NCBI GenBank assembly: GCA_036796975.1
Contig: DAIRBY010000005.1
Coordinates: 1 to 64,000 of the forward strand
Length of the DNA: 64,000 nucleotides
Reading direction: 5' to 3'
DNA from: UBA8190 sp003453695
GTDB taxonomy: Bacteria; Actinomycetota; Acidimicrobiia; Acidimicrobiales; UBA8190
Positions within the stretch are counted from its first letter, which is position 1. Each line of letters begins with the position of its first letter. Position numbers and translations under genes: made by a program. The notes beneath the pieces were generated by a model. It was not told the DNA's origin. It searched no databases and saw only the letters and a program-made list of their open reading frames with translations. This document shows positions 16,906-25,418 of the stretch, piece by piece.

Positions 16906-17895
16906 TTGGCCCAGGCAGAACGCCGGGCGCTGGTCACCGCCCCCGTGCGCGGACCAGGCCTCGACACCTTGCGCCAGCTCGCTGAGCTGGTCATCGACCC
17001 CTGGATCGACCACGATCCGCTGCGCATCTACGACGCCGCCGCTCTGGCCGAGCGGGTGGCAGCCGAGCGGGCCACCCTCCTCGTGGTCGAGGCCGACCAG
17101 TGCGCCGGGCCGGTGTTCGAGCAGCCGTTGCTGGCCTTGGCCAGCTGCCGGGGTGACCCCAACAACGTCGACGTGGCCGCCGCCACGAAAGCGGGGGTCC
17201 CCGTCCTGCGCGCTCCGGGCCGCAATGCCGACGCCGTCGCCGAGCTGGCCGTGGCGCTGCTGCTCGCCGCCACCCGGGGGGTGGTCGGCGCCGATCGAGA
17301 CGTGCGGGCCGGCGAGATTTACAAGAAGGGGACCATCCCCTACCAGCGCTACCGGGCCTGGCAGCTGGCGGGACGGACCGCAGGGCTGGTGGGACTGGGG
17401 GCGGTCGGGCGGGCCCTTCGCTGGCGGCTCGAGGGACTGGGCATGCGGGCCGTGTCCTACGACCCCTATGCGCCCGACGCCACCCACTCGCTCGAGGACC
17501 TGCTGGCCGTCTCCGACGTCGTGTCGCTGCACGCGCCGGTCACCGAGGAGACGAAGGGCATGATCGGCGCCGAGCAGTTCGACGCCATGAAGGACGGCGT
17601 GGTGTTCCTGAACACCGCCCGGGCCCAGCTGCACGACACCGACGCCCTCGTCGCCGCCCTGCGATCGGGGAAGGTCGCCGCCGCCGGGCTCGATCACTTC
17701 GTGGGTGAGCACCTCCCGCCCGATCATCCCCTCATCGGCTTCGACAACGTGGTGCTCACCCCCCACATAGGCGGGGCCACCTACGACACCGAGGCCAACC
17801 ACACCCAGGTGATCGCCGACGACCTGTGCCGCCTTCTCGCCGGCGTCACTCCCAAGAACATCGTCAACCCGGAGGTGCTCGACCGCCGCCGTTGA
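16906..17895 (+). CDS. D-2-hydroxyacid dehydrogenase (3-phosphoglycerate dehydrogenase-like)
   Basis: A NAD-dependent dehydrogenase of 329 residues. The Rossmann motif is GLVGLGAVGRAL (about residues 164-175). The catalytic triad residues are visible: Arg in LNTARAQ, Glu in DHFVGEHLPP and His in LTPHIGG. TTG 16906 was chosen because GAGGAG lies about 9 nt upstream; the frame before it has no similarity. There is no ACT domain, so it is not a long-form serine-pathway enzyme. With the divergent FGGY kinase it may act on a sugar acid such as an erythronate; that is inference. Confidence 0.87.
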   Translation: MAQAERRALVTAPVRGPGLDTLRQLAELVIDPWIDHDPLRIYDAAALAERVAAERATLLVVEADQCAGPVFEQPLLALASCRGDPNNVDVAAATKAGVPVLRAPGRNADAVAELAVALLLAATRGVVGADRDVRAGEIYKKGTIPYQRYRAWQLAGRTAGLVGLGAVGRALRWRLEGLGMRAVSYDPYAPDATHSLEDLLAVSDVVSLHAPVTEETKGMIGAEQFDAMKDGVVFLNTARAQLHDTDALVAALRSGKVAAAGLDHFVGEHLPPDHPLIGFDNVVLTPHIGGATYDTEANHTQVIADDLCRLLAGVTPKNIVNPEVLDRRR

Positions 17896-17923
17896 GAGCG
17901 GCGTGGCGCGCGGCGGCTAGACC

Positions 17924-18013
17924 GGGACGACCGACACGACCGACACGACCGACACGACCGACACGACCTGCACGACCTGCACGACCGAGACGACCGAGAC
18001 GACCGAGACAACC
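17924..18013. repeat. 9-bp tandem repeat in a 5' intergenic region
   Basis: About ten units follow the pattern GACACGACC, TGCACGACC and GAGACGACC. They fill most of the gap between the 2-hydroxyacid dehydrogenase stop and the ACAD at 18029, ending just before its Shine-Dalgarno-like AGGACGAGGAG. Here the array is non-coding in annotated genes. Confidence 0.9.
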
Positions 18014-18028
18014 AGGACGAGGAGACAC

Positions 18029-19225
18029 GTGGACTTCGCACTCACCGAGGAGGACGAGGCCTTCCGAGATGAACTGCGGGCGTGGCTGGACGAGAACCTG
18101 CCCGAGTTCAACGCCGCAGGCGAGATCGGCGACGAGAACAATCCCGACCGCCGCACCATGCTGCGCCGCCAGGCCTGGCAGCGCCGCCTGCACGAGGGCC
18201 GGTGGGCGGCCATCAACTGGCCCAAGTCGTGGGGCGGCCGTGAGGCCACCGTCTCGCAGAACGCCATCTACGCCGAGGAGATGGCCAAGGCCAAGACCCC
18301 GGGCATCTACAACACCAACGGCCTGTGGCAGATCGGGCCCATGATCCTGCGCTGGGGCACCGAGGACCAGCAGCAACACTGGCTGCCCGGAATCCTCGAC
18401 GCCAGCGAGCACTGGTGCCAGGGCTTCACCGAGCCCGAGGCGGGCTCGGACCTCGGCAACCTGCGCACCATGGCGGTGCGCGACGGCGACGTGTACGTGG
18501 TCACCGGGCGCAAGATCTGGATCTCCACCGCGCACCTGGCCAAGTGGGGGCTGTTCCTGGTGCGCACCGATCCCACCTCGTTGGAGCGCGGTGCCAAGCA
18601 CGACGGCATCAGCGCCCTCATCGTGGACATGGAGCTCCCCGGCATCGAGGTCCAGGTGATCCGCGACATCACCGGCGGCGAGCTGTTCTGCGAGGTGACC
18701 TTCGACGGCGCCCGGGTGCCCGCCGAGTACCTCCTCGGCCAGGAGAACCAGGGGTGGCAGGTGGCCATGGGCACCCTGGGGCACGAGCGGGTGGGCACGG
18801 CCGGCATGTCGGTGTCCATGCGCATCGAGCTCGACAACCTGATCGCCACCACCCGGCACCACAATCCGGCCGCCTTGGAGGACCCCGGACTGCGCGAGCG
18901 CGTGGCCCGGGTGTGGACCCAGCTGGAGCTGACCCGTCTGCTCAATGCCCGCGCCCTGTCCAAGATCCTGAAGGGCCAGCCCAACTGGCCCGAGGTCCCG
19001 CTCGCCAAACTGCAGTGGAGCTACCTGTCCCAGACCATCGCCGAGCTCGGAGTGGACATGCTCGGGCCGCTCGGGCCTCTGGCCAAGGGCGGGCCCGACA
19101 CCGTGGACAAGGGGCACTGGGCCCACAACTACGTGTGGCAGCGCTTCACGTCGATCGGCGCCGGGACCACCGAGGTGCAGAAGAACATCATCGCCGACCG
19201 CGCCATCAAGATGCCTCGGCGCTGA
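18029..19225 (+). CDS. acyl-CoA dehydrogenase
   Basis: This flavoenzyme of 398 residues starts MDFALTEEDEAFRDEL at GTG 18029, with a purine-rich GAGGAGA just upstream. It carries WCQGFTEPEAGSDLGN, GRKIWISTAHLAKWG, DITGGELFCEVTFDGA and C-terminal GAGTTEVQKNIIADRAIKMPRR. It is more distant from the 2637/8636 pair than they are from each other, so it probably has another substrate. The 9-bp array directly upstream may hold or affect its promoter. No partner ACAD lies beside it; the next gene is a GH20-like protein 51 bp downstream. Confidence 0.9.
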   Translation: MDFALTEEDEAFRDELRAWLDENLPEFNAAGEIGDENNPDRRTMLRRQAWQRRLHEGRWAAINWPKSWGGREATVSQNAIYAEEMAKAKTPGIYNTNGLWQIGPMILRWGTEDQQQHWLPGILDASEHWCQGFTEPEAGSDLGNLRTMAVRDGDVYVVTGRKIWISTAHLAKWGLFLVRTDPTSLERGAKHDGISALIVDMELPGIEVQVIRDITGGELFCEVTFDGARVPAEYLLGQENQGWQVAMGTLGHERVGTAGMSVSMRIELDNLIATTRHHNPAALEDPGLRERVARVWTQLELTRLLNARALSKILKGQPNWPEVPLAKLQWSYLSQTIAELGVDMLGPLGPLAKGGPDTVDKGHWAHNYVWQRFTSIGAGTTEVQKNIIADRAIKMPRR

Positions 19226-19276
19226 GGCCTCGAGGTCCTGAGGCGGTGCGGCCACTGACGTGCTGAGGCGCTGAGG

Positions 19277-21082
19277 GTGGCGGTGCTGTCCGAGCCCACT
19301 CTCGACCTGCTGCCCCGGCCCCGCCGTCTGCGGCTGGACGGGAGGGCCAGGGCCCGTCCCGGCCAAGGCGCCCACCGGCGCACGGCGGGTCTGCCGGCCC
19401 AGGGGTACCGGCTCGCTCTCGCCCACGACGGCGCCGTCACCATCGAGTCGGCCGACGACGCCGGGCGCTTCTACGCCGAGGCCACGCTGGCGCAACTGGT
19501 GCGGGCCGCCCCGGCCGGGGCCGAGGGCACCGTCCCCGTCGGTGAGATCGAGGACTGGCCCGACCTGGCGACGCGCGGCGTCATGCTCGACGTGTCGCGC
19601 ACCAAGGTGCCCACCCTGGCCACGCTCTTCGACCTCGTGGACCGCATCGCCTCGTGGAAGCTCAACCACCTCCAGCTGTACATCGAGCACACCTACGCCT
19701 ACCCGGGCCACGAGGAGGTGTGGGGGGAGGCGGACCCCTATGACGCCTCCGACCTGGCACGCTTGTCCGCCTACTGCGCCGAACGTCACGTCACGCTGGC
19801 GGCCAACCGCAACTGCCTGGGGCACATGGAACGGTGGCTGCTCCACGACCGCTACGCGCCGCTCGGGATCATCCAGGGGGTGGGCCCCGGCCCGATGGGC
19901 CTCACGTTCGCCGCCTCCACCCTGGACCCGTCCAACCCGGCCTGCCTGGGCCTGGTGCGCGAGCTGGTGGCCGAGCTCGTCGACGCCGTGCCGAGCGAGG
20001 TGGTCCACATCGGACTCGACGAGCCCTGGGACCTCCCCGCGTCCCGAACCGGGGAATGGGCCGGCTGGCTGCGCCAGCTCAGGTCGCTTCCCGAGCTGGA
20101 GGGACGGGAGCTGCTCGTGTGGGGGGACATGCCCGCCGCCCATCCCGAGCTCCTCGTGGACTTGGCCGGCGGCCCGGGCGTCACGGTGTGCGAGTGGGGG
20201 TACGAGGCCGACCATCCCTTTGCGCCGCGCCTCCGGGCGCTGGCCGATGCCGGCGTGTCCAGCTGGGTGGCGCCGGGCACGTCCAGCTGGCTGTCGGTGC
20301 TGGGGCGCACCTCCAACGCCGTCGAGAACTGCCGTGGCGCGCTGCACGCTGCCGCGCAAGGAGGCGCCGGCGGGATGCTGGTCACCGACTGGGGCGACTT
20401 CGGCCATCATCAGCCGCTGGCGGTGTCGGACCCGGGGTTGGCGGCAGCCGCCGCCCTCTCCTGGTGCGCCGCCACCAACGAGGACATCTCCGCGCAGCGC
20501 CTGGCGCACCTTCTCGATCTGCACTGCTACCAGGACGAGGCGGACGAGCTGGGCGCGGCGGTGGCGTCGCTGGGCGACGCCCACACGCTCCAGCCCGTGC
20601 AGCTGCCCAACATCTCGGGGCTCGTCCTGCACCTCTACTTCCCCCAGCTGCCCGTCACCCCGGCACTGCATCCCGACCTGTCCGCCGCCCACATGGCGCG
20701 GGTGCAGGCGGCCATCGAGGACGCCGTCGCCGCTCTGGGAAGGGCGCGGCCCAAGAGCGAACACGGCAGGCTCGCCGCCGAGGAGCTGGCGGTGGCGGCG
20801 GGACTCGTGACCCTGTGCTGCGCTGATGCCCGGGCCCGCCTCGAAGGCGACGGCACCATGGCCTCCGTGCCCTCGGCGGTGCGGGCCGGGTTGGAGGCGC
20901 GGATGACCGAGGCCATCAGCGCACACCGGGCCCAGTGGCTGGCCAGGAACCGCCCCGGAGGGCTCGACGAGTCCTGCGCCTGGCTCGAGCACGTGCGCGC
21001 CTGTTACCGCGCCGGTGGGGCAGAGGAGGAGTGGGCGGGACCGCTGGTGGCGGCAGCGCGGGCGCGCCAGGCCCGGCGATGA
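19277..21082 (+). CDS. glycoside hydrolase family 20-like protein (beta-N-acetylhexosaminidase type)
   Basis: A two-part layout typical of GH20 is visible in 601 residues. An N-terminal alpha/beta domain contains GRFYAEATLAQLVR, and a TIM-barrel domain begins near DWPDLATRGVMLDVSR. HIGLDEPWDL near residue 240 occupies the place of the HxGxDE catalytic motif (Asp-Glu pair). Barrel-strand landmarks SWKLNHLQLYIEH and LLVWGDM follow. No signal peptide is visible, so it may act on intracellular sugars or glycosides. Its stop overlaps the PIG-L deacetylase start (ATGA). Substrate GlcNAc or GalNAc is known for the family; the role here is inferred. Confidence 0.82.
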   Translation: MAVLSEPTLDLLPRPRRLRLDGRARARPGQGAHRRTAGLPAQGYRLALAHDGAVTIESADDAGRFYAEATLAQLVRAAPAGAEGTVPVGEIEDWPDLATRGVMLDVSRTKVPTLATLFDLVDRIASWKLNHLQLYIEHTYAYPGHEEVWGEADPYDASDLARLSAYCAERHVTLAANRNCLGHMERWLLHDRYAPLGIIQGVGPGPMGLTFAASTLDPSNPACLGLVRELVAELVDAVPSEVVHIGLDEPWDLPASRTGEWAGWLRQLRSLPELEGRELLVWGDMPAAHPELLVDLAGGPGVTVCEWGYEADHPFAPRLRALADAGVSSWVAPGTSSWLSVLGRTSNAVENCRGALHAAAQGGAGGMLVTDWGDFGHHQPLAVSDPGLAAAAALSWCAATNEDISAQRLAHLLDLHCYQDEADELGAAVASLGDAHTLQPVQLPNISGLVLHLYFPQLPVTPALHPDLSAAHMARVQAAIEDAVAALGRARPKSEHGRLAAEELAVAAGLVTLCCADARARLEGDGTMASVPSAVRAGLEARMTEAISAHRAQWLARNRPGGLDESCAWLEHVRACYRAGGAEEEWAGPLVAAARARQARR

Positions 21083-21945
21083 GCGTCCGGGCGGCCGGGG
21101 ACGGCGTCGGCACCGAGCCCGTGGTGCTCCACGTCGCTCCCCATCCCGACGACGAGCTCATCGGTTCGCCGGCCGCCCTCATGGCGCTGCGCGACGCCGG
21201 GTGGCGGGTGGTGAACCTGGCATGCAGCCTGGGAGCCGCCGCCGACCGCGAGCGTCGACGGCGGGAGTTGGAGGGCGCCTGCCGGCTGGCGCGATTCGAA
21301 TGCGAAGTCGTCTCCTCTCCCCTCGACGACCCCCTCGCCTCTGCTGCCGTCGAGGTGGCTGTCCGCCGCCTGGTCGCCGACGTCGCCGGCGCCTTGGAGC
21401 GTCACCGTCCTCGGGTGGTCGTGGCGCCCAGCCCCCACGATCGCCACCGCGGCCACGAGGTGGTGGGACGCGCCGTGGTGTCGGCGTGCGCCGCTGCTGT
21501 CGGCGAAGGTCCCGGCGAGGGTGAGCGCACCGCATCGAGCCCCGCCCCTGAGCGCTTGTGGCTGTGGGGCCTGTGGGCAGACCTCCCGTTCCCCTCCTTG
21601 GCGGTGGGATTCGACGAGACCCGGCTGGCAGAGATGCTCGGCGCCTTGTCCGCCCACGCCGGCGAGATGGCCCGCAACGACTACCGCCGGCTGGTGCGCG
21701 GCCGCGCCGAGATGAACGCTTCCCTCGGGCCGGAGCGGGTGTTCGGTTTCGGTTTCAGCGCGTCGGTGTCGGACAGGCCGTATGTCGAGCTGCTCACCGA
21801 GCTCGGCCGAAAGAACGGCCACTGGCACCTCGGTGCACCCCGCTGGCTGGATGCTCGCGCCCCTGTCGCCGGCCTGGGCGACGACGTCCTCGACGCCTGG
21901 CTGGAAGAGCCCAGTGTCACCGATCGCTTCGGCGCGCCAGGCTGA
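21079..21945 (+). CDS. PIG-L/LmbE-type N-acetylglucosaminyl deacetylase
   Basis: The first metal motif HPDDE occurs near residue 22, and PHDRHRGHE near residue 117 supplies the remaining zinc-site histidine. The 288-residue length is normal for a metal-dependent deacetylase of the MshB/PIG-L fold. ATG 21079 overlaps the GH20-like stop, which also rules out the longer upstream frame. MshB (mycothiol), mycothiol-conjugate amidase and BshB share this fold; the tight link to a hexosaminidase-like gene favours deacetylation of an N-acetylhexosamine, but this is inference. Confidence 0.85.
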   Translation: MSVRAAGDGVGTEPVVLHVAPHPDDELIGSPAALMALRDAGWRVVNLACSLGAAADRERRRRELEGACRLARFECEVVSSPLDDPLASAAVEVAVRRLVADVAGALERHRPRVVVAPSPHDRHRGHEVVGRAVVSACAAAVGEGPGEGERTASSPAPERLWLWGLWADLPFPSLAVGFDETRLAEMLGALSAHAGEMARNDYRRLVRGRAEMNASLGPERVFGFGFSASVSDRPYVELLTELGRKNGHWHLGAPRWLDARAPVAGLGDDVLDAWLEEPSVTDRFGAPG

Positions 21946-21967
21946 CGGTGCCGAGGGGCGATCACCG

Positions 21968-22666
21968 ATGACGCATCGCCTCGTCCTGTGGGACGTCGAC
22001 GGCACGCTGCTGTCGACCGGCCCGGTCGGCCGACAGGCCCTCGAGGTGGGAACCGCCGAGGTGGCTGGGCTCTCCGAGGTCCCGCACGTCTCCATGAGTG
22101 GGAAGACCGACCCGCAGATCGTCGCCGAGATCCTGGCCGTGGCCGGCACCTCACCCGAGGAGTCCGCGGCGCTGATCCCGGCTGCCCTGGGTGTGGCCGA
22201 GCGGTGGCTGGCCGAGGGGCGGCCTCGCATCGTCGCCGAAGGATTCGTGCAGCCGGGCGTCCCCGAGGTCCTCGAGGCGCTGTCCGCCACCCACGGCGTC
22301 CGGCAGACCCTCCTCACCGGGAACGTGGAGCCCAACGCCTTCGTGAAGGTCGACGCCTTCGGCCTGGCACCGTTCTTCGACTTCGCCATCGGCGCCTACG
22401 GGAGCGACCACCCCGACCGGGAGTGTCTGGTGCCCATGGCGCTCGAACGGGTGGCCAGGTTGCGCAGCGACCGTTTCGGAGCGGACGAAGCCTGGATCAT
22501 CGGCGACACCGTGAACGACCTGCGCTGCGCCCGGGCCGCAGGCGCGCACTGCGTGCTCGTGGCGACAGGACGAGAGGGCATCGGGAACCTGGGTCGCCTC
22601 GAGCCGGATCATCTCCTCGACGACCTGTCGGACACCTCCACCGTCCTCGACATCCTGCTGGGGTAG
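21968..22666 (+). CDS. HAD-superfamily hydrolase (phosphoglycolate phosphatase-like)
   Basis: This 232-residue phosphatase-fold protein has motif I LWDVDGTLL with the nucleophile Asp, motif II LLTGN, and motif IV IIGDTVNDLRCA. A helical cap lies between motifs I and II. The ATG at 21968 puts the nucleophile near residue 9, as usual. It follows the deacetylase by 22 bp and may dephosphorylate a sugar phosphate from the same pathway; HAD specificity cannot be read. Confidence 0.87.
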   Translation: MTHRLVLWDVDGTLLSTGPVGRQALEVGTAEVAGLSEVPHVSMSGKTDPQIVAEILAVAGTSPEESAALIPAALGVAERWLAEGRPRIVAEGFVQPGVPEVLEALSATHGVRQTLLTGNVEPNAFVKVDAFGLAPFFDFAIGAYGSDHPDRECLVPMALERVARLRSDRFGADEAWIIGDTVNDLRCARAAGAHCVLVATGREGIGNLGRLEPDHLLDDLSDTSTVLDILLG

Positions 22667-22747
22667 GACTCGGGGGCACGACTCGCGGCGGACTCGGGCA
22701 CGGCTCGGGCAGGACAAGCCGCCCGGCGCTGTGCCACGCTTCCCGCC

Positions 22748-23644
22748 ATGGACGTGCACCTCGTCGACGGCACGTACGAGCTGTTCCGTCATCACTTCGG
22801 CCAGCCTTCTCGCCTGGCGGGGGACGGGACGGAGATCGCCGCGACCCGCGGCGTGCTCTCGACCATCGTGTCGATGCTCGAGAGCGGCGTCACCCACCTC
22901 GGCGTCGCCACCGATCACGTTATCGAGTCGTTTCGCAACGAGCTGTGGCCCGGCTACAAGACGAGCGCCGGCGTGCCCGCCGAGCTCCTGGCTCAGTTCC
23001 CCATGATCGAGCTGGCGCTCGAGGCGTTGGGGGTGGCGCTGTGGCCGATGGTCGAGTTGGAGGCCGACGACGCCCTGGCCTCTGCTGCCGCCGTTTCAGC
23101 CGACGACCCGAGGGTCGCCCAGGTGCGCATCTGCACCCCGGACAAGGACCTGGCCCAGTGCGTGCGCGACGGCCGGGTCGTCCAACTCGACAGGCGGGCA
23201 GGCACCGTGCTCGACGAGGAGGCCGTGTTCGAGAAATACGGTGTTGCCCCGACGTCCATCCCCGACTGGCTGGCACTGGTGGGGGACAGCGCCGACGGCT
23301 TCCCCGGCCTCTCTGGCTGGGGGAAGCGCTCGGCGGCGTTCGTGCTCGCCCATTACGACACGATCGACGCCGTGCCCGATGCCCTGGCCGACTGGGACCC
23401 GGACGTGCGCAAGCAGGTACGGGGGGCGGCCGCCCTGGCCGACCGCCTGGCCGGGGAACGACCACTGGCCCTGCTGTTTCGCGAGCTGGCCACGCTGCGG
23501 ATCGAACGAGACCTGCTCGACGACGTCGATCAGCTGGAGTGGAGCGGTCCCACCCCGGCGTTCGGCGAGGTGTGTGCGCTGTTCGGCGACGAGCGCCTGG
23601 CGGAACGGGCGGCGGCGGCCGGCCGCCGCCGGGGCAGGGCCTGA
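22748..23644 (+). CDS. stand-alone 5'-3' exonuclease (FEN-type, PolA N-domain-like)
   Basis: This 298-residue protein shows the FEN acidic-residue segments in order: VDGTYELFR, VATDH, ELEADDALASAA, CTPDKDLAQ and LVGDSADGFPGLSGWGKRSA (helix-hairpin-helix). These coordinate two metals in PolA-type 5' nucleases. No polymerase domain is attached. Such stand-alone proteins are known in actinobacteria, where they process flaps or RNA primers. It is preceded by an 81-bp gap in which I see no clear promoter. Confidence 0.87.
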   Translation: MDVHLVDGTYELFRHHFGQPSRLAGDGTEIAATRGVLSTIVSMLESGVTHLGVATDHVIESFRNELWPGYKTSAGVPAELLAQFPMIELALEALGVALWPMVELEADDALASAAAVSADDPRVAQVRICTPDKDLAQCVRDGRVVQLDRRAGTVLDEEAVFEKYGVAPTSIPDWLALVGDSADGFPGLSGWGKRSAAFVLAHYDTIDAVPDALADWDPDVRKQVRGAAALADRLAGERPLALLFRELATLRIERDLLDDVDQLEWSGPTPAFGEVCALFGDERLAERAAAAGRRRGRA

Positions 23645-23715
23645 GCGACGGCGGCGCTTCTAGACTCCGCCGGGACTTCAGCCCGCGGATCCCGTCCGGG
23701 AAGGAGACGAGCGCG

Positions 23716-24270
23716 ATGTCGACGGAGAGACTCTCACGCGCCTTTGCCAGCACACGCGCAGTGCTCGCCAACATCGAGCGTGGCCAGCTCGACCAGCAAA
23801 CACCGTGTCAACTGTGGACCGTGCACCAGCTCATCAACCACGTGGTAGGCGCCCCCCGTTTCGCCGTGCACATCCTCGAGACCGGTGCACGGGTCGACGA
23901 CGATGAGGACTACGCGGCGGGCGACTACATGGGCGCCTACGAGAAGGTGTCGTCCGAAGCCCTGGCCGCCTTCGAGGCGCCGGGGGTCATGGACAAGATG
24001 GTCCCCATGCCCTTCGGTGAGATCCCGGGGTCGTTTCTCGTGACGATCATGACCACCGACCAGCTCACCCACGGATGGGACCTGGCCCGGGCCACGGGGC
24101 AGTCCACCGACCTCGAGCCTGAGCTGGCCGAGGAGCTGCTGGCCCAAGCGGCCGTTCCTGACGAGTTCCGCGGCGAAGAGGGCAAGGCGCCCTTCGGCCC
24201 CAGGCAGGAAGCGCCGCACGGGGCGACCTCAGCCGATCAGCTGGCCGCCTACTTGGGCCGTCGCCTCTGA
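23716..24270 (+). CDS. DinB/maleylpyruvate isomerase-like metal-binding protein (TIGR03086-type)
   Basis: A four-helix DinB-like protein of 184 residues. The metal-site histidines are expected in WTVHQLINHVVG and in LTHGWDLARATGQ, both present. AAGGAGACGA precedes ATG 23716 at good spacing. The family includes mycothiol-dependent isomerases and many proteins of unknown role, so thiol-dependent chemistry is only a possibility. It converges with the thiolase-like gene; a hairpin lies between the two ends. Confidence 0.82.
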   Translation: MSTERLSRAFASTRAVLANIERGQLDQQTPCQLWTVHQLINHVVGAPRFAVHILETGARVDDDEDYAAGDYMGAYEKVSSEALAAFEAPGVMDKMVPMPFGEIPGSFLVTIMTTDQLTHGWDLARATGQSTDLEPELAEELLAQAAVPDEFRGEEGKAPFGPRQEAPHGATSADQLAAYLGRRL

Positions 24271-24297
24271 GATCCTCCGGCTCAGCGGGTGAGGATC
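24271..24297. terminator. hairpin at convergent gene ends
   Basis: GATCCTC (24271-24277) and GAGGATC (24291-24297) form a 7-bp perfect stem with a 13-nt loop. It starts right after the plus-strand stop and runs into the last codons of the minus-strand gene. It lacks a T-run. Confidence 0.4.
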
Positions 24298-25418
24298 ACG
24301 ACGCCGGCGTTGGCGCCGCGGCCCACGGTGTGCGACAGCGCCGTGCGGGCCCCGGGCACCTGCCGGGCCCCGCACTGGCCTCGCAGCTGGCGCACGAGCT
24401 CGACCACCTGACCGAGGGCCGACGCCCCGAGGGGCTCGCCCTTCGACAGCAGTCCCCCGCTCGGGTTCACCGGCAGCCGGCCGCCGAGCTGGGTCGCCCC
24501 CGACTCGAGCAGCTCCGCCGACGAACCGGGCGCGCACAGGGCGAGCTCCTCGTAGCTGAGCAGCTCCCGGGCGGCGTCGGTGTCCTGACACTCCACGACG
24601 TCGAGATCCCCGGGTCCGACCCCGGCCTGCTCGTAGGCATCCTGGGCCGCCAGGGCGGTGGGCGGGATGACGTCGTCGTCGACCAGGCCCGACAGCGGTG
24701 TGGACTCGCTCAGCACCGCCCCGGGCACGTGCGAGCGCAGGACGGCGGCGGCGAGACGGACGGCGCCCGACGACCCGGTGCCGTTGGCGCGCAGCACCAC
24801 GGCGGCGGCACCTTCGTTCGGGGTGCACAGCATCCACAGACGGAGCGGCTCGCACACCACCCGCGAGGCGAGCACGTCGCCGGCGACCACCTCGGAGCGG
24901 AACATGGCGTCGTCGTTGTGCACCCCGTGACGGCGGTTCTTCACCACCACGGCGGCCAGATGGTCCTTGGTGACCCCTGAACTCTCCATGAGCCGCTGGG
25001 CGCGCAGGGCGAAGTAGGCGGGGGTCGCCGCCAGCCCCGCCTCCTCCTGCCAGGGCTCGAAGAACGACGAGCGGATGATGCCCTTGGGCATCTTCTCCAC
25101 GCCGAACACGAGCACGGTGTCGTACTGGGCGGCGGCGATGGCGCCGGCGGCCAGCATGAGGGCGGCACCGCCGCTGGCACAGCCCGCCTCCACGTCCACG
25201 ATGGGCATGCCGGTCATCCCCAGCGCGCCCAGCACCTTGTGGCCCGACGCCACCCCGCCGTAGGCGGTGGCGCAGAAGGCCGCCTGGAATCCACCCCGGC
25301 CCACACCGGCCTCGGTGAGGGCGGCGCGCACAGCGGTGACCCCCATCTCGGTGGTGGACAGCTCGCCGTGACGGCCGAAGGGGTGCATGCCCACGCCGGC
25401 CACGTCGACTGCTCTCAC
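24282..25418 (-). CDS. thiolase-superfamily lipid-transfer-like protein with altered active site
   Basis: The 378-residue chain has the SCPx/Ltp thiolase fold: an early EAGCASGGAALM segment where the nucleophile Cys lies, and a C-terminal NPSGGLLSKGEPLGASA. In true thiolases that last segment is GHP; here His is replaced by Glu (GEP). The usual HDCF segment reads CQDTDAARELLSYEEL, so the second conserved His and Cys are also lost. Claisen thiolysis is therefore unlikely; an aldolase-like or lipid-transfer role, as for steroid Ltp2 with its DUF35 partner, is the better guess. GTG 25418 overlaps the stop of the adjacent DUF35 gene. Confidence 0.85.
   Translation of the reverse strand: MRAVDVAGVGMHPFGRHGELSTTEMGVTAVRAALTEAGVGRGGFQAAFCATAYGGVASGHKVLGALGMTGMPIVDVEAGCASGGAALMLAAGAIAAAQYDTVLVFGVEKMPKGIIRSSFFEPWQEEAGLAATPAYFALRAQRLMESSGVTKDHLAAVVVKNRRHGVHNDDAMFRSEVVAGDVLASRVVCEPLRLWMLCTPNEGAAAVVLRANGTGSSGAVRLAAAVLRSHVPGAVLSESTPLSGLVDDDVIPPTALAAQDAYEQAGVGPGDLDVVECQDTDAARELLSYEELALCAPGSSAELLESGATQLGGRLPVNPSGGLLSKGEPLGASALGQVVELVRQLRGQCGARQVPGARTALSHTVGRGANAGVVILTR

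Noticed and set aside
17864..20992. 1042-residue minus-strand open frame
   Set aside because: Lies antisense to two genes with clear family motifs (ACAD and GH20-like); long stop-free antisense frames are expected at this GC.
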